A DNA stretch of 64,000 nt from VYDC01 sp963667515 (GCA_963667515.2 CAXXXY010000005.1:1-64000), one strand, 5' to 3'; shown: positions 45,606 through 54,716, counted from the stretch's first letter. Numbers and translations are program-made. The notes: a model not told the origin generated them from the letters alone.

Positions 45606-47056
45606 GGCGGATTCAAGTGGTCATCGCAACGCCTCGAGGTGAGGGGTTGTGATGGGAAGGTCACCGGGGTGGGCGGCGAAGGCGACAGGAAGGCCGGCGA
45701 TGCGGTCTCCAGGCCGTCCACCGGTTGCGCGTCGTGAGCATCGCCAACGGTTCTGGCTGGCGATCTCAGAAGGGTTGTCGAGCGAGGATGCCGCTGCGGC
45801 GGCCGGTGTGTCTCCAGCCGTCGGAGCACGCTGGTTCCGTGAAGGTGGTGGCATGCCAACAGCCAGTCCGGCGCCGCTGTTAGGGCGCTACCTATCGTTC
45901 GCTGAGCGCGAGGAGATCGCCATCCTCCGCGCCCAAGGCGCAAGCGGCCGAGCGATCGCCCGCCGGCTCCGCCGGGCTCCGTCGACGATCTCACGCGAGG
46001 TACGCCGGAACGCTGCGACACATAGCGGCAAGCTGGAGTATCGAGCGACCACGGCGCAGTGGCATGCCGAGCGACGTGCGCAGCGTCCCAAGGTCGCCAA
46101 GCTCGCCGGCAACGACCAGCTCCATGGTTACGTTCAGGAACGGCTGTCAGGCAGGATCGTCCGGCCCGACGGTGTGGGGGTGGTCGGCCCTGAGGTGCGC
46201 TGGATTGGCCGTCGACATGGGCGCCGTCAGCACCGACGCTGGGCCCAGGCGTGGAGCCCGGAGCAGATCTCGAACCGGCTGCAGGTCGACTTCCCTGATG
46301 ATGCGTCGATGAGGATCTCCCACGAAGCGATCTACCAGGCCCTGTACGTCCAGGGTCGCGGCGCGCTGCGGCGTGAGCTGATCGCATGTCTGCGTAGCGG
46401 ACGAGCGTTGCGGGTGCCCAGGGCGCGAACCCGCGGTCGCGGCAAGAAGTTCGTCAGCCCCGAGATCATGATCAGTCAGCGGCCCGCCGAAGCCGATGAC
46501 CGCGCCGTTCCCGGCCATTGGGAGGGCGATCTGATCCTCGGGCTGGGCAGCTCCGCGATCGGCACGCTCGTCGAGCGCACGACACGGTTCACCATGCTGC
46601 TGCACCTGCCCCGCATGGATGGCCACGGACAGCAACCCACCGTCAAGAACGGCCCCCCGCTGGCCGGTCACGGCGCAGAGGCGGTGCGTGACGCGATCAC
46701 GGCCTCGATCACGACGCTGCCCGACCAGCTGCGTCGCTCGCTTGCCTGGGACCAGGGAGCGGAGATGGCCCAGCACGCGCAGCTGCGCATCGACACCGGC
46801 CTGCCGATCTACTTCTGCGACCCTCGCAGCCCCTGGCAGCGTGGCAGCAACGAGAACACCAACGGCCTGCTGCGTCAGTACTTCCCCAAAGGCACCGACC
46901 TGTCCCAGCACTCTGCCGAGGACCTCGCCGCCGTCGCTCTCGCGCTCAACACTCGACCCCGCAAGACCCTCGGATGGAAGACTCCCGCCGAGGCACTCAA
47001 CGAACACCTACTCTCCCCTGCACAAGGCGGTGTTGCGACGACCCCTTGAACCCGAG
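45606..47056 (+). mobile_element. IS-A copy 5 (IS30 family), complete
   Basis: 1451 bp, flanked by CTG at 45603-45605 and 47057-47059. It is antisense to the interrupted orfB. Confidence 0.96.
45649..47049 (+). CDS. IS30-family transposase (IS-A copy 5)
   Basis: 466 residues; AISEG as in copy 3, KLAGNDQ where the others have KLASNDQ, otherwise like copy 4. DDE residues intact. Confidence 0.95.
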   Translation: MMGRSPGWAAKATGRPAMRSPGRPPVARREHRQRFWLAISEGLSSEDAAAAAGVSPAVGARWFREGGGMPTASPAPLLGRYLSFAEREEIAILRAQGASGRAIARRLRRAPSTISREVRRNAATHSGKLEYRATTAQWHAERRAQRPKVAKLAGNDQLHGYVQERLSGRIVRPDGVGVVGPEVRWIGRRHGRRQHRRWAQAWSPEQISNRLQVDFPDDASMRISHEAIYQALYVQGRGALRRELIACLRSGRALRVPRARTRGRGKKFVSPEIMISQRPAEADDRAVPGHWEGDLILGLGSSAIGTLVERTTRFTMLLHLPRMDGHGQQPTVKNGPPLAGHGAEAVRDAITASITTLPDQLRRSLAWDQGAEMAQHAQLRIDTGLPIYFCDPRSPWQRGSNENTNGLLRQYFPKGTDLSQHSAEDLAAVALALNTRPRKTLGWKTPAEALNEHLLSPAQGGVATTP

Positions 47057-47643
47057 CTGCGATCCCCGGTCGGAGTGCACCACGGTCTCGCCCCGGGTCG
47101 GCTGTCGCCGCCAGCGGGCCATCTCCAGAGCGTCGACCACAAGCTCGGTGCGCAGGTGGTCAGCAATGGACCAGCCCACGATCCGCCGTGAGTAGACGTC
47201 CAGCACGGCGGCGCAATAGACCTTCCCCTCCCGCGTGGGGTGCTCGGTGATGTCGGTCAGCCAGAGCCGGTCCAGCGCGTCGGCCACGAAGCGCCGGCGC
47301 ACCAGGTCGTCGTGGACGGCAGGCGCCGGGCGAGCGTGTCTCCCGCGCCGCCGGTAGATTCCATGCAGTCCTGCGCTCCGCATTAGCCGTGCCACCCGCT
47401 TGCGACCGCAACGGACGCCCCGCCCGAGCCGCAGTTCGGCGTGCACCCGCGGCGCTCCGTAGCTGCCTCGCGACATGGCGTGGAGCTCCACGATCTGCTC
47501 GCTCAGCGCCTGGTCGGCGACGGCGCGGGCCGAGGGCGCCCGCTCTCGCCACTCGTAGTAGCCCGCTGTCGAGACCGCGAGTACCCGGCAGGCCACCGCC
47601 GCGACGACCCCGTCGGCGGCAAGCTCACGGACCAGCCGGTATC

Positions 47644-47931
47644 TCATTTTGGGAGCACGTTCTCGCGCGCGAAGAGGGCGGCGGCGCGCTTCAGAATCTC
47701 GTTCTCCATCTCCAGGGTGCGGTTGGCCCGGCGCAGCCGCACCAGCTCCGCCCGCTCGTCGCTCGTCAGGCCCTCTCTGTGGCCCTCGTCGACATCGGCC
47801 TGCCGCAGCCAGCGGTGCAGGCACCACCCGGCGATCCCCAGGTCCGCAGCGATCCGCGCGATCGGCTTCTCCCGCAGCCGGGCCAGTTCGACAGCACGAC
47901 GGCGGAACTCGGGTGGGTAGGCTCGGGGCAT
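47644..47931 (-). CDS. IS-C OrfA, helix-turn-helix protein (copy 3)
   Basis: 95 residues from ATG 47931, GGGAGGAG upstream. Same as the copy at 29096-29383 except MPRAYPPEF. Stop overlaps the orfB ATG. Confidence 0.88.
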   Translation of the reverse strand: MPRAYPPEFRRRAVELARLREKPIARIAADLGIAGWCLHRWLRQADVDEGHREGLTSDERAELVRLRRANRTLEMENEILKRAAALFARENVLPK

Positions 47932-48152
47932 CCAGGACTCCTCCCTGGGCAACATCGTCGCCTCAGGCCTAGGTGTCCGGGAAAGCGGGTCAGGCTCCCA
48001 ACTGCGACCGCGTTCGAGGGCCGTCGCAATCCGATACGGCCAGACGATAGCCTTCCCCCGTTTGACACCGGCGCGAGACGCGCTGACCATCGGCCCGCCT
48101 CGCGGCTCCGCAGGGAGGCGGGGTCCGATGCACGCGCGGGGGAGGTGTGGCG

Positions 48153-48401
48153 ATGGCGATTCGCGGCTACGTGCTCGTGGAGACTGAGGTCGGTCGCACC
48201 CAGGCGGTCGGCGCGGAGCTGCGCCGCCTCAGCTCGGGGACGGCGCAGGTGCTCGCCGTCGACACCGTGACCGGCCCCTTCGACGTGATCGTGCAGCTCG
48301 AGGCCGACGACCTCGACCGCCTCGGCAAGTGCATCACCGACGAGGTGCAGCAGATCGACGGCATCCAGCGCACGACCACCTGCCTCGCGGTCAATCTGTA
48401 G
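48153..48401 (+). CDS. Stand-alone Lrp/AsnC ligand-binding domain protein
   Basis: 82 residues. ATG 48153 is preferred to GTG 48147 because GGAGG at 48141-48145 is then 7 bases away. The whole protein is one Lrp/AsnC effector-binding (ferredoxin-like) domain: IRGYVLVETEVGRTQAVGAE, then VLAVDTVTGPFDVIVQLEAD and QIDGIQRTTTCLAV. There is no DNA-binding helix-turn-helix. Such short forms oligomerise and may sense amino acids or modulate full-length Lrp. It lies between the IS-C copy 3 end and moeA. Confidence 0.85.
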   Translation: MAIRGYVLVETEVGRTQAVGAELRRLSSGTAQVLAVDTVTGPFDVIVQLEADDLDRLGKCITDEVQQIDGIQRTTTCLAVNL

Positions 48402-48468
48402 CGGGCACGCTCGCGGCCCCTCGCGCACCGGGCGCCGACCGCCGCCCCAACGCGGCCGGAGCGCGGGA

Positions 48469-48474
48469 TAGACT
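48469..48474 (+). promoter_or_regulatory. -10-like element for moeA, leaderless arrangement
   Basis: TAGACT 7 bases upstream of the moeA ATG, with no Shine-Dalgarno. Same geometry as hisS. Confidence 0.4.
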
Positions 48475-48481
48475 GGCGCCC

Positions 48482-49816
48482 ATGGCGACCGCCCCGCCCG
48501 CGATGATCTCCGTCGAGGATGCGCGCGCGCGCATCCTCGAGCAGGTGGCGCCGCTCGAGGCGGTGCGCGTGCCGCTGCTCGACGCGCTCGGGCAGGCGCT
48601 CGCCGAGGACGTGCGCGCCGGCCTCGACCTCCCGCCGCTCGCCAACACCGCGATGGACGGCTACGCCGTGCGCGCCGCCGACACCGCGGGCGCCACGCCA
48701 CGGGCGCCGCGCGAGCTGCGCGTCACGGGCTACCTCGCGGCCGGCAGCGTCCACGAGGGCAGCGTCGGGCCGGGCGAGGCGGTGCGCATCATGACCGGCG
48801 CGCCGATCCCGGCAGGCGCCGACGCCGTCGTGCCCTTCGAGGAGACCGACGAGCAGGAGCAGGCCACGCCGTGGAGCGAGGCCCCGCGCGAGCGCGTCCG
48901 CATCGACATGGAGGCGCGCCCCGCCGCCAACGTGCGCCCCGCCGGCGAGGACGTGCGCGCGGGCGAGGTGGTGCTGCCGGCGGGGACGGTGATTGGGCCG
49001 GCGCAGGTGGGCGTGCTCGCCTCGCTGGGGCTCGCCGAGGCGCCGGTGGTGCGCCGCCCGCGCGTCGCCATCCTCTCGACGGGCGACGAGCTGGTGCGGC
49101 CGGGGGAGCCGCTGCACCCCGGCGCGATCTACGACGCGAACGCCTTCTCGCTGGCGGCGCAGGTGCTCGCGGCGGGCGGCGTGCCGCGTGTCCTCGACGT
49201 GGCGCGCGACACGGTGGAGGCGCTCACCGCGCGCATCCACGAGGGGCTGGCGGACGCCGACCTGCTCGTCACCTCGGCGGGCGTCTCGCGCGGCGACTTC
49301 GACGTGGTCAAGGAGGTGCTCGCGCGCGAGGGCGAGGTGGGCTTCTGGACGGTGCGCATGCGCCCCGGCAAGCCGCTCGCCTTCGGCTCGTTCCCCGTCG
49401 GCGGCGGGCGGCGCGTGCCGCACCTCGGGCTGCCCGGCAACCCCGTCTCGGCGATGATGACCTTCGAGCTCTACGGCCGGCCCGCGCTCTACACGATGCT
49501 GGGGCGGGACGACTGGGAGCGGCCGCGCGTCCGCGCCACGCTGCGCGAGCGCATCGAGAACCCCGACAGCCGACGGGTCTACGCGCGCGCCGTCGTCACC
49601 CGCGAGGCCGAGGGCGAGGCCGGCCGCGAGGTCGGGCGCTACCTCGCGCGGCTCGCGGGGCCGCAGGGCTCGGGGGTGCTGACCTCGATGGCGCGCGCCA
49701 ACGGCTACGCCGTCTGCCCCGAGGAGCGCGCCGCCGTCGAGTCCGGCGAGGAGTGCGAGGTGCTGCTCGTCGGCCCGGTAGCGGCCGAGGGCGGGGCCGA
49801 GGAGCACGGCGCCTGA
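48482..49816 (+). CDS. moeA: Molybdopterin molybdenumtransferase
   Basis: 444 residues. Inserts molybdate into adenylated molybdopterin in cofactor synthesis. MoeA blocks: PPLANTAMDGYAVRAADTAG, AVRIMTGAPIPAGADAVVPF, VAILSTGDELVRPGE, VTSAGVSRGDFDVVKEVL, LGLPGNPVSAMMTFELYGRP. The order is MoeA N-terminal domains, MoCF_biosynth domain and C-terminal beta-barrel. It ends in TGA 49814-49816, and the same frame continues directly into a MobB-like P-loop segment. Confidence 0.95.
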   Translation: MATAPPAMISVEDARARILEQVAPLEAVRVPLLDALGQALAEDVRAGLDLPPLANTAMDGYAVRAADTAGATPRAPRELRVTGYLAAGSVHEGSVGPGEAVRIMTGAPIPAGADAVVPFEETDEQEQATPWSEAPRERVRIDMEARPAANVRPAGEDVRAGEVVLPAGTVIGPAQVGVLASLGLAEAPVVRRPRVAILSTGDELVRPGEPLHPGAIYDANAFSLAAQVLAAGGVPRVLDVARDTVEALTARIHEGLADADLLVTSAGVSRGDFDVVKEVLAREGEVGFWTVRMRPGKPLAFGSFPVGGGRRVPHLGLPGNPVSAMMTFELYGRPALYTMLGRDDWERPRVRATLRERIENPDSRRVYARAVVTREAEGEAGREVGRYLARLAGPQGSGVLTSMARANGYAVCPEERAAVESGEECEVLLVGPVAAEGGAEEHGA

Positions 49817-50593
49817 GCGCCGACGCCGACTCCCACGGACTCGACGGGCCCGGAGTCGGCCGCGCCGGACTCGAAGGAGCCGACGCGGCGCGGGGAGCGG
49901 CCCGCGCTGCTGCGCATCGTCGGGCCGCCCGGCTCGGGGAAGACGCTGCTCATCGTCGCGCTCGCGGAGGAGCTGCGCCGCCGCGGCCACCGCGTCGGCT
50001 CCGCCGAGGAGCGGGCCGGGGCGGGTGCGGCGCGCAGTGGTGCGCTGGTGATCGCGCTGCCGTCGGGCGGGCGCGTGAGCGCGGCGGCGCCGCCTGGCGC
50101 GGACGCGCTGCGCCTCCTTGCGCGGCGGCTCGACCCGCAGCTCGCGCTGCTGCTCCTCGAGGAGGCGAGCGACGAGGGCGGCCCCGGCACCAGCGGCCCC
50201 GACGAGCGCACGACCGCACCCGGCGTGGCGGCGAACGGCACGCTCGCGCTCGAGCTGGTGCCGCCCGGCGGCGCCCCGCGCACCCCGCCCGCTGAGCTGC
50301 TGGCCGCCGTCTCGCCCCAGCGCATCGCGGGCGCCTTCGCCGTCGTCGGGCCGGGCGACACGCTCGGCCTCGCCACACTTGTCGAGCGGCGGCTGCTGGG
50401 CGCGGCCGCGGGGCGCTCGCTCGACATCGCGGCGGAGCCGCCGCCCGCCGGCACGCGGCGAAACGCCGAGGGCAGGCGTGGGGCGCTCGCGCGAGCGCTC
50501 GGGGGCACGCTCCGCGCGCCGATCCGGGCGGCGATCCGAGGGGCGATCCGAGGGGCGCGGCGCCGGCTGTGGCGCGGGGGCGGCGAGCGCTAG
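49817..50593 (+). CDS. MobB-like P-loop NTPase segment without its own start codon
   Basis: The frame continues from the moeA stop with a Pro/Thr-rich linker (APTPTPTDSTGPESAAPDSK), then LLRIVGPPGSGKTLLIVALA and EELRRRGHRVGSAEE. This matches the N-terminus of MobB (molybdopterin guanine dinucleotide synthesis accessory GTPase). No ATG, GTG or TTG occurs in frame before the P-loop. It may be a MoeA-MobB fusion with an in-frame TGA, or start at CTG 49907. The C-terminal half (DPQLALLLLEEASDEG) is a poor match, and the Arg-rich tail (GTLRAPIRAAIRGAIRGARR) is unusual. Convergent with acyP, sharing CTAG. Confidence 0.5.
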   Translation, partial: APTPTPTDSTGPESAAPDSKEPTRRGERPALLRIVGPPGSGKTLLIVALAEELRRRGHRVGSAEERAGAGAARSGALVIALPSGGRVSAAAPPGADALRLLARRLDPQLALLLLEEASDEGGPGTSGPDERTTAPGVAANGTLALELVPPGGAPRTPPAELLAAVSPQRIAGAFAVVGPGDTLGLATLVERRLLGAAAGRSLDIAAEPPPAGTRRNAEGRRGALARALGGTLRAPIRAAIRGAIRGARRRLWRGGGER

Positions 50594-50883
50594 AAGCGCG
50601 CCTCGAAGCCGACGAGGTCGTCCTCGGGGTCCTCCCAGCGGTACTCGACGTCGTCGATGACGGCGAGGGCCGGGCCCTCGCGCAGCCGCTCCACGAAGCG
50701 GCGCAGCGTCGGCTCGTCGCCCTCGGCGACCACCTCCACAGAGCGGCCGTCGCCGAGGTTGCGCGCGTAGCCGGCGAGCTGGAGCCGGGTCGCCTCGTCG
50801 ACGCAGAAGGCGCGGAAGCCCACGCCCTGCACCCGGCCGAGAGCGCGCCCGACGAGTCGTCGCCGAGGGGCGACGGGGCTCAC
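50590..50883 (-). CDS. acyP: Acylphosphatase
   Basis: 97 residues. A small enzyme hydrolysing acyl phosphates. Conserved phosphate loop GRVQGVGFRAF with the catalytic Arg, and Asn in GYARNLGDGRSVEVVAEGDE. Start GTG 50883 overlaps the aroK-aroB stop (GTGA), so it is the last gene of the aro operon. Confidence 0.9.
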   Translation of the reverse strand: MSPVAPRRRLVGRALGRVQGVGFRAFCVDEATRLQLAGYARNLGDGRSVEVVAEGDEPTLRRFVERLREGPALAVIDDVEYRWEDPEDDLVGFEARF

Positions 50884-52565
50884 ACCGCGCCGCCGGCCGC
50901 CAGTCCGCGCACCACGTCCTCCACCAGCTCGGCGGGGACGTCGTCGCGCACCACGGCGCGGCCGGGCTCCTCCAGCAGCACGAGGCGCTGCTTGCCGCCC
51001 TGCACCTTCTTGTCGAGGCGCATCGCCGCGAGCACGGCGTCCGGGTCGATGCCGTCGGCGGCGATCGGCAGGCCGAAGGCGCGCAGCAGCTCCACCTGGC
51101 GCCGCGCGTGCTCCGCGTCGAGCATGCCGAGGCGCTCGGCGATGCGCGCGGCGCCGGTCATGCCGATCGCCACGGCCTCGCCGTGCAGGTGCTGCTCGTA
51201 GCCGCCGGCCACCTCCACGCCATGTCCGAGGGTGTGCCCGTAGTTGAGGATCGCGCGCAGCCCCGACTCGCGCGGGTCGGTCGAGACCACCAGCGCCTTG
51301 AGCCGCGCCGAGCGCCCGATGATCGAGGCCAGCAGCGCCGGGTCGGCGGTGCCGCCGGCCAGCTCGGCGGCGCGCGCCTCCAGCTCGACGAGCAGCGCCG
51401 GGTCGAGGATCAGCGCGTGCTTGATCACCTCGGCGAAGCCCTCCAGCAGCGCGCGCCGCGGCAGCGTCGCGAGCGTGTCCACGTCCGCGACCACGCCGCG
51501 CGGCTGGTGGAACGCGCCCACGAGGTTCTTGCCCTGCGGCAGATCGACGGCGACCTTGCCGCCGATCGACGCGTCCGTCATCGCCAGCACGGAGGTGGGG
51601 AGCTGCACCAGCGGCATCCCGCGCAGGTAGGTCGCCGCGACGAAGCCCGCGAGGTCGCCGACCACGCCGCCGCCCAGCGCGAGCACCGCGTCCGTCCGTT
51701 CCGCGTGCTGCTCGGCGAGCCAGCGGTAGAGCTCGGCCGCGACGGAGAGCTGCTTCGATCGCTCGCCGGACGGCACGAGGTAGGAGGCACCGGCGATGCC
51801 GCCGCCGTCCAGCACCTGCGCCACGCGCTCGCCGTGCGCGCCGATCACCTCGGAGTCCGAGACGACGAAGACCCGCCCGCCCAGGCCCAGCACGCGCAGC
51901 CGATCGGGCAGTCGATCGAGCTCGCCCGTGCCCACCCAGATCGGGTAGCGCTCGGCGCCGGTGTCGACGACGGCGGCGGGGCCCCGCGCCGGTGCGTCCG
52001 TGCCCAGCCGGTCGAGCCGCCGCGCGTCGGCCATCGCCTCGGCGGAGCGCTGCGACCAGGCCGCCAGCACGCGCGTCGCCGCCTGCTCCGCCGAGAGCGC
52101 CTGCACGGGGATCCACGCGTCGGCGTGGTTGTAGAAGGGGCGCCGCTCGGCGTCGAGCTGGGCGAGGCGCGCCTCGATGTCGCCCTCCAGCAGCGGGCGC
52201 TCGCTCGCCTGCGGCGCGTTCTTCAAACGGCGCGCGATCTCGTGGGGCGTGGCGTCCAGGTAGCAGAGGAAGCCGTGCTCGCCGAGCGCGCGCCGCGCCC
52301 GTGCGGAGAGCACCGCGCCGCCGCCCGTCGCGATCACCGCGGGCGCCTGCTTCGCCGCCTCCACGACGACGCGCTCCTCGGCGCGGCGGAAGGCGGGCTC
52401 GCCGCCCGCGACGATCAGCTGCGCGGGCGTGCGGCCCTCGCGCTGGGTGACGAGGTCGTCGGTGTCGAGCAGGGGCCAGCCCAGCTCCTCGGCGAGTGCG
52501 CGCCCCACCGAGGACTTGCCGACCCCCGAGAGGCCGACGAGGACGATCTGCCGTGCGCCGCTCAC
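50880..52565 (-). CDS. aroKB: Fused shikimate kinase and 3-dehydroquinate synthase
   Basis: 561 residues, a fusion of two shikimate-pathway enzymes. The N-terminal kinase has VLVGLSGVGKSSVGRALAEE, LLDTDDLVTQREGRTPAQLI and IATGGGAVLSARARRAL. From about residue 190 comes 3-dehydroquinate synthase: VLALGGGVVGDLAGFVAATY, QLPTSVLAMTDASIGGKVAV, ILNYGHTLGHGVEVAGG, with the His metal ligands in the last motif and in EQHLHGEAVAIGM. GTG 52565 overlaps the aroC stop by four bases. The fusion lets steps 2 and 5 of the pathway be made in fixed ratio. Confidence 0.93.
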   Translation of the reverse strand: MSGARQIVLVGLSGVGKSSVGRALAEELGWPLLDTDDLVTQREGRTPAQLIVAGGEPAFRRAEERVVVEAAKQAPAVIATGGGAVLSARARRALGEHGFLCYLDATPHEIARRLKNAPQASERPLLEGDIEARLAQLDAERRPFYNHADAWIPVQALSAEQAATRVLAAWSQRSAEAMADARRLDRLGTDAPARGPAAVVDTGAERYPIWVGTGELDRLPDRLRVLGLGGRVFVVSDSEVIGAHGERVAQVLDGGGIAGASYLVPSGERSKQLSVAAELYRWLAEQHAERTDAVLALGGGVVGDLAGFVAATYLRGMPLVQLPTSVLAMTDASIGGKVAVDLPQGKNLVGAFHQPRGVVADVDTLATLPRRALLEGFAEVIKHALILDPALLVELEARAAELAGGTADPALLASIIGRSARLKALVVSTDPRESGLRAILNYGHTLGHGVEVAGGYEQHLHGEAVAIGMTGAARIAERLGMLDAEHARRQVELLRAFGLPIAADGIDPDAVLAAMRLDKKVQGGKQRLVLLEEPGRAVVRDDVPAELVEDVVRGLAAGGAV

Positions 52566-53827
52566 TCGGCGGGGTGTTCCGGCGCGCCCGTGGGGGCGGC
52601 GGCGGCGGAGCGCCGCGGATCGCGGGGGTGACGCGGCCCCACGCTCCCGGCGAACGCGGCGGCGTTGCGCCGCAGCTCGTCGACGTGGTCGCCGCCGAAC
52701 TTCTCGAGCGCGGCGCCCGCGAGCACGATGGCCAGCATCGCCTCGCCGATGACGGCGGCCGCCGGCACCACGCACGCGTCCGAGCGCTCGTAGAAGGAGG
52801 TTGCCTCCTCGCCGGAGTGCAGGTCCGCGGTCGGCATGCGCCGAGGCACGGTGGAGATGGGCTTGATCGCTGCTCGCACCACCAGCTCCTCGCCGTTCGT
52901 CATGCCGCCCTCGAGGCCGCCCGCGCGGTTGCTCGCCCGCTGCCACGCCCGCTCGCCCCAGCGATCGCGAGGCAGTATCACATCCTGCGCCTCCGAGCCG
53001 GGAAGCGCCGCCACCGCCCAGCCGTCGCCGATCTCCACACCCTTCACGGCGTTGATGGAGAGGAACGCCTGCGCGACGCGGCCGTCCAGCCGACGGTCCC
53101 ACTGCACGTGGCTGCCGAGGCCCACGGGCAGCCCCGCAGCGCGCACCTCGAAGACGCCACCGAGGGTGTCGTGCGCCTCCTTGGCGGCGTCGATCGCCGC
53201 GATCATCGCGGCCTCGACGGCGGCGTCGGCGACGCGCACCGGCGAGCGCTCGACGACGTCCCAGTCGACGCCAGCGTCGCCGGCGGCGGCGCCATCGACG
53301 GCTTGCGGCGCCTCCCACCGCACCGCGCCGATCGAGCGCACGTGCGAGCGCACGGTGACGCCCAGCTCGGCGAGCAGCGCGCGCGCCACCGCGCCCACGG
53401 CGACGCGCGCCGCCGTCTCGCGCGCGCTGGCGCGCTCTAGGATGGGGCGCACGTCGTCCAGGCCGTACTTCTGCGTGCCCGCGAGGTCGGCGTGGCCGGG
53501 GCGCAGCAGCGTCACGGGCTCCACCGACTCGTCCACCTCGCCCACGGCCATGCGCACCGCCCAGTTGGCGTTGGCGTGATCGGCGTTGCCGATCCACAGC
53601 GCGATCGGCGAGCCGATGCTGCGGCCGTGCCGCACGCCCGAGGTGATCTCGGCGCGGTCGCGCTCGATCTGCTGGCGCTTGCCGCGGCCGTAGCCCTGCT
53701 GCCTGCGCGCGAGGTCGCGCGCGATGCCGTCCTCGCTGAGCGGCAGCCCCGCGGGCACGCCCTCGACGATCGCGGTGAGGCCGCGCCCGTGCGACTCGCC
53801 GGCTGTGAGAAAGCGGAACTCGCTCAT
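52562..53827 (-). CDS. aroC: Chorismate synthase
   Basis: 421 residues; last step of the shikimate pathway, FMN-dependent. Family blocks: LTAGESHGRGLTAIVEGVPA, GRSIGSPIALWIGNADHANA, HADLAGTQKYGLDDVRPILE, NRAGGLEGGMTNGEELVVRA. ATG 53827 overlaps the upstream gene's stop as ATGA. About 30 residues longer than typical at the C-terminus (Pro/Ala-rich tail). Confidence 0.95.
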   Translation of the reverse strand: MSEFRFLTAGESHGRGLTAIVEGVPAGLPLSEDGIARDLARRQQGYGRGKRQQIERDRAEITSGVRHGRSIGSPIALWIGNADHANANWAVRMAVGEVDESVEPVTLLRPGHADLAGTQKYGLDDVRPILERASARETAARVAVGAVARALLAELGVTVRSHVRSIGAVRWEAPQAVDGAAAGDAGVDWDVVERSPVRVADAAVEAAMIAAIDAAKEAHDTLGGVFEVRAAGLPVGLGSHVQWDRRLDGRVAQAFLSINAVKGVEIGDGWAVAALPGSEAQDVILPRDRWGERAWQRASNRAGGLEGGMTNGEELVVRAAIKPISTVPRRMPTADLHSGEEATSFYERSDACVVPAAAVIGEAMLAIVLAGAALEKFGGDHVDELRRNAAAFAGSVGPRHPRDPRRSAAAAPTGAPEHPAE

Positions 53828-54702
53828 CGCGCCGCGCCCCCGCGCGTGGCGGCCGGCGCGACGGGCCGCCGCGTCGCCTCGGCACCGCCGTCGCGCTCCC
53901 CCCCGGCGCCGATGTCGATGCCCTCGCCCGGCGCGATCAGCGCCCCGACGTCGGGGTCGAGGGCGCTCCCGGCGCCCGGGGAGGCCGCCGCCTCGCGGGT
54001 GCGCCAGCGCGCGAGCACCGCCGCCGGGTCGAGATCGCGCGCCGCCTCGGCCGCCAGCGACGCAGCGTCGCCCGTTGCCCGATCGGCACGGGCGTCGCCC
54101 CCGGCATCCGGGTCGCGCTCGGCGTCGGCGCTGCCCTCGGCGTCGGGCGGCGAGCCGGCGGGCGCGGGCTGTGCCTCGAGCTCCCAGCGCACCGCCCAGT
54201 CCACCTCGGCGGCCTGCTCGCGCGTCGCGCGGGTGGTGAGCAGCGCGCGGTCTATGGTCGCGCCCGAGGCGTCGCGGTAGCGCTCCCAGACGTCGATCTG
54301 CACCTCGTCGAAGCGGACGTGCGGGATGTCGTAGAGCAGCCGCTCCGCCATGCGCAGCGCCACGCGCCGCCCCACGAGCAGCGGGCCCGCGAGCTCGCGG
54401 CGCTCGCCCCCGACGACGCGCACGTCGGCGTCCGCCACCAGCGAGACGCGGGCGCGGTCGCGGTCCGCCGCCACCAGCTCGGGCGAGGCGAGCGCGGCCC
54501 AGTCGGCGGCCGGCATCCCCTTGGGCGGGCGCATCCCGCGCCACACCTCGAAGGCGTCGTCCAGCGCCTCGCGCAGCACGTCGAAGTCGCCGTCGGCAAT
54601 GCGCTCGCGCCAGGCGCGCGCGGCGAACGTCCCCTGCAGCACGAGGAAGCCGAAGAAGAGGCCCAGCAGCACGACGATCAGGACGCCGAACTCCACGCGC
54701 AT
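53824..54702 (-). CDS. Membrane-anchored protein of unknown function in the aro operon
   Basis: 292 residues from ATG 54702. One N-terminal transmembrane helix (EFGVLIVVLLGLFFGFLVLQ). A soluble domain to about residue 160 follows (FEVWRGMRPPKGMPAADWAA, PLLVGRRVALRMAERLLYDI, VRFDEVQIDVWERYRDASGA). The C-terminal 120 residues are Ala/Asp-rich and probably disordered. No family is recognised. It is translationally coupled to aroC (stop TGA within ATGA) and lies 14 bp after aroE. Confidence 0.7.
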   Translation of the reverse strand: MRVEFGVLIVVLLGLFFGFLVLQGTFAARAWRERIADGDFDVLREALDDAFEVWRGMRPPKGMPAADWAALASPELVAADRDRARVSLVADADVRVVGGERRELAGPLLVGRRVALRMAERLLYDIPHVRFDEVQIDVWERYRDASGATIDRALLTTRATREQAAEVDWAVRWELEAQPAPAGSPPDAEGSADAERDPDAGGDARADRATGDAASLAAEAARDLDPAAVLARWRTREAAASPGAGSALDPDVGALIAPGEGIDIGAGGERDGGAEATRRPVAPAATRGGAAR

Positions 54703-54716
54703 CCCTCCCGCTCCCG

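Larger units (their letters stand above)
45318..47647 (-). pseudogene. IS-C OrfB transposase, split by IS-A in inverse orientation
   Basis: Same 291-residue transposase as at 26770-29099, with parts at 47647-47060 and 45605-45318. IS-A sits in the same CAG codon of HSDRGSQ, but on the opposite strand relative to the gene compared with IS-C copies 1 and 2. Confidence 0.9.
45278..47998 (-). mobile_element. IS-C copy 3 (IS3 family), split by IS-A copy 5
   Basis: Ends GGAGCCTGACCCGGTTCTCC at 45278 and, on the minus strand at 47998, GGAGCCTGACCCGCTTTCCC. The element alone is 1267 bp. The outer flanks (ctca and caac) show no clear duplication, so a rearrangement probably used this element. It joins recombinase sequence on the left to chromosomal sequence near an Lrp gene on the right. 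Confidence 0.88.
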
